From: CAUTVF01 sp963541805
Lineage (GTDB): Bacteria > Pseudomonadota > Alphaproteobacteria > Rs-D84 > CASDRH01
Assembly (NCBI GenBank): GCA_963541805.1
Contig: CAUTVF010000005.1
Span: 1 to 25,607 of the forward strand
DNA: 25,607 bases
Direction: 5' to 3'
How positions within the stretch are numbered: the stretch's first letter is position 1; the number at the start of each line of letters is the position of its first letter. Below, piece by piece: positions 14,987 through 21,607 of the stretch. The translations under genes were made by a program, and so were the position numbers. The notes below the pieces were generated by a model that had not been told where the DNA came from, did no database searches, and was given only the letters and a program-made list of their open reading frames with translations.

Positions 14987-17851
14987 ATGCCAGTTATAAA
15001 AATGCCAGATGGAAAATACAGACAATTTCCAGATAACATGACAGAAGACCAAATCGGCGACATAATTTTATCCGAATTCCCGGACGCAGGGAAAGGAAAA
15101 GATCCATCTTTGAAGGAAAACGCAATCTCTGGTGCCAGAACGTTTGCAAGATCGGCAACACTTGGTCTATCCGACAAAGCATCAAAGTACGGGGCAATGT
15201 TAATAAACGAAATCGCGAATGCAGACGATCAAGATAAGGTTCGTTTTGTAAACAATATAATCCGGGAAAATACATTCAGGCAAAGGGACGAAGACGAAGC
15301 ATGGGCAAAAAATAATCCTGCATCTGCTTTGGCCGCAAACATTGCAGGTGGAATCATAAGCCCAATTAGTAAAGTTGGCAGCGGGTTTGTTGGCCGTGGG
15401 GCAAACTTAATTGACAAAGCGGCACGTTCCGCCGCTGTTGGTGGGGTTACGTCCGGAATCTATGGGGCGGCGGGGTCCAACGCCGATAACTGGGCAGGGA
15501 TTGCAGGCGATGCTCTTAACTCTGCCGGAATTGGTGCGGCAATTGGTGGGGCAGCACCGATCGTTGGATATGGCTTGCAAAAGGGGACCAAGGCAGGATT
15601 GAATTTAATAAGACGCAGCACCGGCAAATTAAAAGAAATTATTAAAAAATCCCCCCTATCCCCCTTATTAAATCGAAGCGAAGGGGAAATAGAGGAAGGA
15701 ATCGCAAAATTAAGCAATGGTGCAGCAGATCGGGAAACCCTAGGCGCTGCCATCACCGATGGTTTGGATGACGAACTGGCCGCTGTTAATAAATATCAAA
15801 AAGGATTATACGACAAAGCTTATAGTGGGATTGACAAAACCGCCCCTATGTCTACCGCAAATACAGAGGCAATGTTGGATGAATTAAAAGACGAAGTAAC
15901 CCCGACAGGTCAAAAGTATTTGGAAAAGATACGAAAGAACTTACGAATTGAAAAACATGTTAAGGATCTACAGCAGAGGGACTTTGGAGGAATCAAACCC
16001 TCTAACCTGTCTGAGAATAAAGCATTCCTCACCACTCAAAACAAATTACAAGGCGGAAGTTTAAGTGACATAAATGAACTCGTCAATAATAAAGTTAAGT
16101 ATAATTTGTCGGAAAGATTAACTGATAACATAGATGACGTCACACAGTATTTAAAAAATGCACCTGCAGAAAAGATAAAGTCAATAAAACAAAATGATTT
16201 AGCAGGTTATAAAAAACTGCTTGATGAAGTAATTAACAAAGAAAAGATATTTAATCCAAATTTTAAAGTTAATGATCCAATGCATTTAATAAAGGATTCT
16301 GCACGTTCAAAATATTTACATACGATGCACGACACTTTAAATTTTCCAAACGTAAGCTCAAGCGGGCAAGTCGATGGTCAATTAAAAGAGTATTTAATTA
16401 AGAAATATAATAATGAACTTGGTAAAGATATCTATGATACAATAATTAAAAAAGATAACGTATTAGACACTAAATTTATTAAAGATAAAGCAGCTGACAG
16501 AGTTGCTAAGTGGTTGGATACATCAACAAGGCACGATGCTACTGGAGGTTTCAATAGTCGTGTCTTTACGGGGAATAAAGCAAACCTCGCCACCCCTTCA
16601 GGCGATTTAATTTTGCCAAAGTTACAAGATACAGTCAAGGATAAAATAAATTATAAACTTTCTGGTTATGCAACAGATAATTTTGATGATGTTGCAAGGG
16701 AACTAAAAAATATTAAACCGGAATTAATTGAACGATTGAAAGGATTAAGTAAAGATGAACTGAAAACATTGGCACAGAAGCTTGCAGATGACGAAATAAA
16801 GAAAGGTACGATTAAAGGCATCAGGGACGCGAGTAAAATGGTTGCCCAGAATCGTGGGGTTTATGTTCATACATTACCAAATACTTTATCAAAAACTGAT
16901 GTTGCGACTGAGCAAGCCGTAAAAGGTCAAGTAAAAGAATATTTGATAAAAAAATACGGTAATGAAATAGGCGAAACTATTTATGATACCGTGATTAAAA
17001 AAGATGGTATCCTGGACACTAAATTTGTGAATAACAAAGGACACGATGAATTTGTAAAGTGGCTTAAAAATGCAATAAACAGAGATCATCAGAGCACAGT
17101 CAATGAAGGTTCCATTGTGCGCCGCCCTACGGGGAATACGGTGAACCTTACCACCCCTTCGATGCAGTTAAGGAGTGTATCGGACAACACCCAAACTGTC
17201 AAGGATAAAATACTTGACACCCTAAATGCGAACAAAAAGGTTATGGCATACCCAAACATTAGGCAACTGCAATCACTTAAAAGTGAAATTGGCGGCGATG
17301 TGATGCGAGGAACGAATACACTTAATTCTTCGCAAGTTGGGCGGATCTATGACGCAATTAAAAAAGACATCGATAAAGGTGTAGGGTCGTTGGGTGCCGG
17401 TGCTTTGAAAAAAGCAGATCGCTTTTACAGGTTGCAACAAAAAGATGGCAGCATAACCAAAACACTGGAAGGATTGTTGGGTGCAAAAAGCGACACAATC
17501 CGGGCAAGCAAAGTTATGAATGCCTTGAATGAAAAGACCGCAAATTTCAAAGTGATTAAGGCACTAAATCGCGCATTGAATGCCGAACAAATAAAGGATG
17601 AAGGACGTGCATTGATAAGGACACAACGTGACTTTAATAAACTTTCGCGTGATGGGAAACAGTTTTTGTATGGGGATAAATTAAAGGAAGCTGAAAATTT
17701 GTTTAATGGAGCTTTGGGTGACCGGTTGTTTAAGGCAATCGATGGAGCGCTTAAAAAATCCGCAGAAAGCAATTTATTAACGAAAAATATATCGGATAAA
17801 ACACGGCAGAAAATCATAACCGCCGCAATCATCGGATCCCTGGCAAAATAA
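14987..17851 (+). CDS. Large phage pilot/ejection-like protein with duplicated internal modules
   Basis: 954 residues; perfect AAAGGAGG ribosome-binding site. The N terminus (IKMPDGKYRQFPDNMTEDQI, then GDIILSEFP) is the 'mPDG..v.FPd.m...qI' opening common to phage DNA-ejection/pilot proteins. Residues about 110-210 are rich in Gly/Ala with amphipathic hydrophobic runs (AANIAGGIISP, AAIGGAAPIVGYGL), as expected for a protein that inserts into membranes. Residues about 342-714 hold two tandem modules of about 186 residues sharing KEYLIKKYxNE, IYDTxIKKDxxLDTKF and TDNxDDV. The conserved helical C-terminal part resumes at DKILDTLNANKKVMAYP. No lytic transglycosylase motif is evident. Last gene before the right repeat. 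Confidence 0.6.
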   Translation: MPVIKMPDGKYRQFPDNMTEDQIGDIILSEFPDAGKGKDPSLKENAISGARTFARSATLGLSDKASKYGAMLINEIANADDQDKVRFVNNIIRENTFRQRDEDEAWAKNNPASALAANIAGGIISPISKVGSGFVGRGANLIDKAARSAAVGGVTSGIYGAAGSNADNWAGIAGDALNSAGIGAAIGGAAPIVGYGLQKGTKAGLNLIRRSTGKLKEIIKKSPLSPLLNRSEGEIEEGIAKLSNGAADRETLGAAITDGLDDELAAVNKYQKGLYDKAYSGIDKTAPMSTANTEAMLDELKDEVTPTGQKYLEKIRKNLRIEKHVKDLQQRDFGGIKPSNLSENKAFLTTQNKLQGGSLSDINELVNNKVKYNLSERLTDNIDDVTQYLKNAPAEKIKSIKQNDLAGYKKLLDEVINKEKIFNPNFKVNDPMHLIKDSARSKYLHTMHDTLNFPNVSSSGQVDGQLKEYLIKKYNNELGKDIYDTIIKKDNVLDTKFIKDKAADRVAKWLDTSTRHDATGGFNSRVFTGNKANLATPSGDLILPKLQDTVKDKINYKLSGYATDNFDDVARELKNIKPELIERLKGLSKDELKTLAQKLADDEIKKGTIKGIRDASKMVAQNRGVYVHTLPNTLSKTDVATEQAVKGQVKEYLIKKYGNEIGETIYDTVIKKDGILDTKFVNNKGHDEFVKWLKNAINRDHQSTVNEGSIVRRPTGNTVNLTTPSMQLRSVSDNTQTVKDKILDTLNANKKVMAYPNIRQLQSLKSEIGGDVMRGTNTLNSSQVGRIYDAIKKDIDKGVGSLGAGALKKADRFYRLQQKDGSITKTLEGLLGAKSDTIRASKVMNALNEKTANFKVIKALNRALNAEQIKDEGRALIRTQRDFNKLSRDGKQFLYGDKLKEAENLFNGALGDRLFKAIDGALKKSAESNLLTKNISDKTRQKIITAAIIGSLAK

Positions 17852-17863
17852 AAAACTTTTTTC

Positions 17864-17892
17864 TTGACATCCTGCTTGGGGAGGGGTAGGAT
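17864..17892 (+). promoter_or_regulatory. Strong sigma70-type promoter at the right island end
   Basis: TTGACA (17864-17869), exactly 17 bp, then TAGGAT (17887-17892). The -35 is island DNA just outside the 62-bp repeat and the -10 is inside it. In the integrated state it fires outward into the right flank, where a terminator lies about 75 bp on. In a circular form it would read into the left-end genes. Confidence 0.7.
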
Positions 17893-17935
17893 GTGGGCGT
17901 AATCATTTATACCGTTCCCCGGTATCGTGAGGACA
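17874..17935 (+). repeat. 62-bp direct repeat, right copy (attR-like)
   Basis: Identical in all 62 positions to 3684-3745; two more bases (CC) match beyond a single mismatch on the left side. Downstream the sequence diverges at once (TTTAG instead of AAGAC). It does not match the 3' end of the nearby tRNA genes. Confidence 0.9.
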
Positions 17936-17991
17936 TTTAGTTTTTGTTTTTATTATTTTTATTTAGTAGCCTCACCTTTTGGTGAGGTTTT
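17899..17991 (+). ncRNA. Possible short RNA from the right-end promoter
   Basis: From the predicted start (about 17899) to the terminator the transcript would be about 90 nt with no ORF. It would carry the TACCG/CGGTA hairpin, then a U-rich linker, then the CCTCACC/GGTGAGG terminator. GTGAGG at 17927-17932 is complementary to CCTCAC of the terminator, so an alternative antiterminating fold is conceivable. Existence of this RNA is inference from promoter plus terminator only. Confidence 0.35.
17970..17991 (+). terminator. Rho-independent terminator beyond the right repeat
   Basis: CCTCACC-TTTT-GGTGAGG, a perfect 7-bp stem, followed by TTTTCT. It stops rightward transcription leaving the island and shields the leftward tRNA-Ser/thyX region. 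Confidence 0.85.
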
Positions 17992-18079
17992 CTGTGGACT
18001 TTTTACACAAAAATTTGTATCGAATATAAAAAATAATCAGAACTTTATAAACACAATTTAAAATATTTTTATATTATGA

Positions 18080-18169
18080 TGGCGGAAAGGAGGGGATTCG
18101 AACCCCTGATAAAGTTTCCCTTATGCACGCTTTCCAAGCGTGTGCATTCAACCACTCTGCCACCTTTCC
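18080..18169 (-). tRNA. tRNA-Ser (anticodon GGA)
   Basis: 90 nt including encoded CCA. Acceptor stem GGAAAGG/CCTTTCC with discriminator G, D arm, anticodon loop CTTGGAAAG (anticodon GGA), long variable arm typical of serine tRNAs, and the T arm GGGGTTCGAATCCCC. Confidence 0.96.
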
Positions 18170-18174
18170 AACAA

Positions 18175-18801
18175 TTAATCAGGAACTATATCATCAAATA
18201 CTACAGGTATTCTCGCTTGAAATTCTTTTAATAAATCTATCATAAGAGTATGAATTGATGGATGTGCTCTTTTACTTGATCTTAATTTTAATATATGTCT
18301 CCATTCTCTTAAATTTGCTGTGCAAACAACCGATGCAGCTGTTGAATGTGGTAACATCATTCTAAGCATGTCTGGAGTTGCAGAAAGATTTGCCATATCC
18401 AAATAATGCTTCTCTATATCTTCCATGCAATTTTTCCAAATTTCATATTCTTTACTTCCTTGTTTTATATTAACAGGATTTATAAAGGTTAGCTCTCCAC
18501 CAAATTTTCCTTTTGAGTAATTACAGTACCTTGTTGATTCAATTGAAAAAGATGCCATTCTGTGACGTGTTATATCTTTATAAAATCCTATATCACATAA
18601 AAATTTTACAGTAATTACAAAATGTTCTATTACAGATTCATGGCCGGAGGATATTATTGCTTTAATTAATTTTTTTGCACTATCTTCGGTTATTTTATCT
18701 TCTGATTTATAACATGTGCGCCCGCATTTTTCCAAAAATTTTAAAATTTCTTCTCCATCTACTTTTGTTAAAATTTCAAATTTTGGATCAACTAGATGCA
18801 T
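18175..18801 (-). CDS. thyX: FAD-dependent thymidylate synthase
   Basis: Makes dTMP from dUMP using methylene-THF, NADPH and FAD. 208 residues. The ThyX motif RHRxxSxxxxSxRY is present as RHRMASFSIESTRY. Also visible are the N-terminal CGRTCYKSEDK and SGHESVIEH and the C-terminal LREWRHILKLRSSKRAHPSI (substrate arginines and tetramer contacts). ThyX use is common in Rickettsiales and related lineages lacking ThyA. Encoded between tRNA-His (upstream) and tRNA-Ser (downstream) on the same strand, so the three may share a transcript. Confidence 0.96.
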   Translation of the reverse strand: MHLVDPKFEILTKVDGEEILKFLEKCGRTCYKSEDKITEDSAKKLIKAIISSGHESVIEHFVITVKFLCDIGFYKDITRHRMASFSIESTRYCNYSKGKFGGELTFINPVNIKQGSKEYEIWKNCMEDIEKHYLDMANLSATPDMLRMMLPHSTAASVVCTANLREWRHILKLRSSKRAHPSIHTLMIDLLKEFQARIPVVFDDIVPD

Positions 18802-18832
18802 GACTTAATCCTTATATAAAAGTTAGTTTCAA

Positions 18833-18908
18833 TGGGGTGAGTAACGGGACTTGAACCCGTGACATTCGGTACCACAAACCGACGCTCTACCAACTGAGCT
18901 ATACTCAC
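18833..18908 (-). tRNA. tRNA-His (anticodon GTG)
   Basis: Acceptor GTGAGTA/TACTCAC with discriminator C73 and encoded CCA. The base just before position 1 is a G (18909), giving the G-1:C73 pair characteristic of tRNA-His. The anticodon loop contains GTG, and the T arm CGGGTTCAAGTCCCG is normal. Confidence 0.96.
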
Positions 18909-18959
18909 CATGTAACGATACTTGATGATATTAATAAACTTAAAAAAGTCCAGTGTTTT

Positions 18960-20369
18960 TTACTTTGTTAAAAATTCAGTGATTTTAAAAACTAAACTAC
19001 TATAGTGAGAGCCTTTTATTAAAATCAAATCATTATCTTGAATTTTATCATTAATTACTTTTAAAAAATCATCATAGCTATCAAAAAATTCTGCGTTTTT
19101 TCCAAAATTCTTTAATCTATTAACAATAATTTCCGCATAATTTTTGATACCATAAGTAATATTTATATCAGTTTTATTTATTAAATCTGCTATTTTTATA
19201 TGTTCTTCATTTACTGTCGCTCCTATCTCGGACATGTTTCCAAATATTAAAATTTTTCTTCCATTATGTTTTCTTTTTGCAAAATCAGAAATTGCAAGAA
19301 CACTGGATTCAGGCTGTCCAGAGTATGAATGATCAATTAATGTTAATCGTTTATTATTAAAGACAACATTAAAAGTTTTTCCGCGACCACCCCCAAAAAA
19401 AAGATTTTTCATATTTTCAATTGCAGGTTCAAATGGTAAGCCTAATGAATAAATAACACTTAAAACAGCCATAGAATTATAAACAGTCATATCATTATTA
19501 CCGGCACCAATATTATATTTAAAGATCTTATTATTTATTTTTAATTCAACTATGTTGTCATCAAAGTTTATTAACTTTATTATTTCAGAATTTTTTCCAA
19601 AGTTAATAAAATCACAGTTTATATTGCTAAGTAAAATATCGCTACAATTCGTATCAGCGTTATATATTGCAATTTCTGTATTCTTAAATATTTCTGATTT
19701 TGCTTCTGCAATACCATTTATTCCATTTTTAGGAAAATATTCCATATGCATTGGGTATATATTATTAACAAGTGATATATTTGGTTTAATAAAATTGCAC
19801 ATACTTGAAATTTCACCATATCCAGTCATAGACATTTCAAAAACCCCAAAATTAAAAGAATTCCAATCATTTTTTAGAGCATTATTTATAACAGCCCAAG
19901 GAAGTCCATATATGGAATTTTTATTACCTTCAATTGCAAATGTTTTCCCATATAAAGAAAGTGTATTATATAACCAATCTTTAACTGTTGTTTTTCCAGC
20001 AGATCCTGTTAAAGCGATTTTCATACCCTTAAATGAATTTATACATAACTCTGCAACTTTATGATATGCTTTTAGTGTATCAGTAACTGGAATACATTTT
20101 TCACGGTATTTACAATTAGTCAGATTAAATTTAGCATCAACAAAAGCAAAACAAGCCCCCCTATTAAAAGCATCATCTAAAAAATCATGTGAATTAAAAT
20201 TTTCACCAAGAAGAGTTACAAAAAAATTACCAAATTCTATTAATCTTGAATCTGTACTTGATCCAGTAATTTCAGCATTTAAAAAATCGTTAGAGTAATT
20301 ATTTATATCAAAATTAAATAAGTCGGAATTGTTAATATACCTTAAAATGTCTATAATTTTTATTTTCAT
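18960..20369 (-). CDS. murF: UDP-N-acetylmuramoyl-tripeptide:D-alanyl-D-alanine ligase
   Basis: Adds D-Ala-D-Ala to the UDP-MurNAc-tripeptide, the last cytoplasmic step of the peptidoglycan precursor. 469 residues. Three Mur-ligase domains: N-terminal MurF-type domain (TGSSTDSRLIEFGNFFV), central ATPase with the P-loop GSAGKTTVKDWL and the EGNKNSIYGLPWAVI and GVFEMSMTGYGEI motifs, and a C-terminal domain (ILIFGNMSEIG, LIKGSHYSSLVFKI). The usual 'DDSYNANPxS' element is DHSYSGQPES here, a divergent form. It starts 4 bp after the stop of the secreted HExxH gene, so the two form an operon. Presence of murF argues that the cell still makes peptidoglycan. Confidence 0.9.
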   Translation of the reverse strand: MKIKIIDILRYINNSDLFNFDINNYSNDFLNAEITGSSTDSRLIEFGNFFVTLLGENFNSHDFLDDAFNRGACFAFVDAKFNLTNCKYREKCIPVTDTLKAYHKVAELCINSFKGMKIALTGSAGKTTVKDWLYNTLSLYGKTFAIEGNKNSIYGLPWAVINNALKNDWNSFNFGVFEMSMTGYGEISSMCNFIKPNISLVNNIYPMHMEYFPKNGINGIAEAKSEIFKNTEIAIYNADTNCSDILLSNINCDFINFGKNSEIIKLINFDDNIVELKINNKIFKYNIGAGNNDMTVYNSMAVLSVIYSLGLPFEPAIENMKNLFFGGGRGKTFNVVFNNKRLTLIDHSYSGQPESSVLAISDFAKRKHNGRKILIFGNMSEIGATVNEEHIKIADLINKTDINITYGIKNYAEIIVNRLKNFGKNAEFFDSYDDFLKVINDKIQDNDLILIKGSHYSSLVFKITEFLTK

Positions 20370-20373
20370 AATA

Positions 20374-21030
20374 CTACCAATTATTACATAATTTTTTTGT
20401 TTTATTATAATTTTCTTTTGTATCTAATAAATTATTGAGATATTCAATCTCTTTTATCATTTTTGATTCTATTTTATTTAATTCTTCGTCGGAAGTGATA
20501 AAATCTTTCACCTCTTGTATATATTCTTTTGTTTTATTTTTTACATTATCAACATCTTCTATTAGCATTTGTTTTTTATCTTTAATCCTATTTAAAATTA
20601 TTCTGCCAATGCTTTCTGAATACATCTTTAAAGCACTTTGATAAATTTTTACATGCTCATTTTCATGCTGTTTTATTACACGATATTCACAGCTTTCAAA
20701 TGGATACTTATCATATATAAAAACATTAATACTTGGATAACCAAAATAAACATCAACACTGTCAATTTTTAAACAAGCTACATTATTTTTTGTTATCAAT
20801 TTAACTTTAATATTGTATGATCTTTTATAATTTATATCTGTCAATCCCCTTACATGATATTGATCAATATTTCTAATACCCTCTGGAAAGTTTGATACAG
20901 ATCTGTAGATAGGTTTTCCATAATCTACATGATAATTTACATAAGTATCACTATTTTTATCACAAACTGTATTGCTTTCAGCTGCATTTAATTGGTCTTG
21001 TAATAAGAAATAAATTAATATTATTAACAT
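20374..21030 (-). CDS. Secreted HExxH putative metalloprotease
   Basis: 218 residues. Hydrophobic N terminus (MLIILIYFLLQDQLNAAES) with a plausible signal-peptidase site, so periplasmic or secreted. HENEH at residues 122-126 is an HExxH zinc motif within CEYRVIKQHENEHVKIYQ, reminiscent of small predicted proteases of the DUF922 kind. Two Cys near residues 23 and 96 and one at 114 could form a disulfide. The C-terminal third is a charged coiled coil (IKDKKQMLIEDVDNV, KMIKEIEYLNNLLD). It lies upstream of murF in one operon, which suggests an envelope-related role; the substrate is unknown. Confidence 0.6.
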   Translation of the reverse strand: MLIILIYFLLQDQLNAAESNTVCDKNSDTYVNYHVDYGKPIYRSVSNFPEGIRNIDQYHVRGLTDINYKRSYNIKVKLITKNNVACLKIDSVDVYFGYPSINVFIYDKYPFESCEYRVIKQHENEHVKIYQSALKMYSESIGRIILNRIKDKKQMLIEDVDNVKNKTKEYIQEVKDFITSDEELNKIESKMIKEIEYLNNLLDTKENYNKTKKLCNNW

Positions 21031-21313
21031 AAAGTGTTATAATAATAAAAAGTGTAATTATTTCAATTATAATAAATAAGTATAATTATATATTGCTTAT
21101 TAAATTATTTTGTTAAATTGTTAATAAGTTGTATTTTTTCATTTAAAATTTCTTATTTTTCAATAACTTTACAGAATTTTGGAAAGTTAATAAAATATTA
21201 ATAATTAATAAAATTTATTTTTGTAATACATAAACATACGTAGGTTATTAACATCTTGTTAACAATTATTTGCCTTGTTATTTTTTTAAATGTATAATGT
21301 GGTCGGGAGTTAT
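21031..21313. other. AT-rich divergent intergenic region
   Basis: About 280 bp between the leftward metalloprotease/murF operon and the rightward virB operon. It must hold both promoters. Many T/A-rich candidate boxes make a specific call unsafe; no repeat, RNA gene or ORF of note is seen. Confidence 0.4.
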
Positions 21314-21607
21314 ATGAAAGAGGCAATATTAAAATCTGTATCCAGACCTATGATGCTGTTTTATGCACCTTTTTTTCTTGCAATTATAAATATGTCTGTT
21401 CAATTTTTTATAATGATGATTGTTTTTTTATTAACCCAAAAAGGCGAAGCCGTTTTTATGATAATTACCATAGTGCTTGTTCATTTATTTTTAATGTACA
21501 TAGGAAAAAAAGATCCTCATTTTTCAAATATGTTGATATCTTATTTGAGCACTCCAAGATCTACAAAGAATATTATACAAGAAAAAGGTGATAAGTTTAT
21601 ACCATGA
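21314..21607 (+). CDS. virB3: Type IV secretion system protein VirB3
   Basis: 97 residues from ATG 21314, which has GGGAG six bases upstream; an in-frame ATG at 21290 has none. Inner-membrane T4SS component. Two adjacent hydrophobic segments (LFYAPFFLAIINMSVQFFIM and FMIITIVLVHLFLMYI) and the motif K-K-D-P-H-F near the second end are typical for VirB3. Its stop overlaps the virB4 start by 4 nt (ATGA), the usual virB3-virB4 coupling, as in rickettsial rvh loci. Confidence 0.92.
   Translation: MKEAILKSVSRPMMLFYAPFFLAIINMSVQFFIMMIVFLLTQKGEAVFMIITIVLVHLFLMYIGKKDPHFSNMLISYLSTPRSTKNIIQEKGDKFIP

Larger units (their letters stand above)
3684..17935. mobile_element. Prophage-derived island bounded by 62-bp direct repeats
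   Basis: A 14.25-kb block lies between two identical 62-bp direct repeats. Backbone genes are phage-like: a DUF6362-like protein, SU10-like adaptor, P22 gp10-like hub protein and pilot protein, all on the plus strand. The centre (about 5141-10981) is loaded with toxin-antitoxin and restriction-modification-like genes on both strands. No integrase, recombinase, large terminase, portal, capsid or lysis gene was found. The element is therefore either a deleted prophage, a satellite dependent on another phage, or one module of a phage whose other parts lie elsewhere. The three large structural ORFs are intact. Signs of decay are restricted to the left half: a hicA remnant, a truncated ORF at 6348-6536 and a possible split gene at 4295. 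Confidence 0.75.

Noticed and set aside
15411..15756. Open frames on both strands within the pilot gene
   Set aside because: They are shadows of a more G+C-rich, strongly coding frame and have no ribosome-binding site or family features.
18080..18169. tRNA-Ser as the integration site of the island
   Set aside because: It lies about 145 bp from the right repeat, is complete, and shares no sequence with the 62-mer.
19552..20064. 170-codon plus-strand frame opposite murF
   Set aside because: Antisense shadow of murF; its hydrophobic composition follows from the complementary codons, and it has no start signals.
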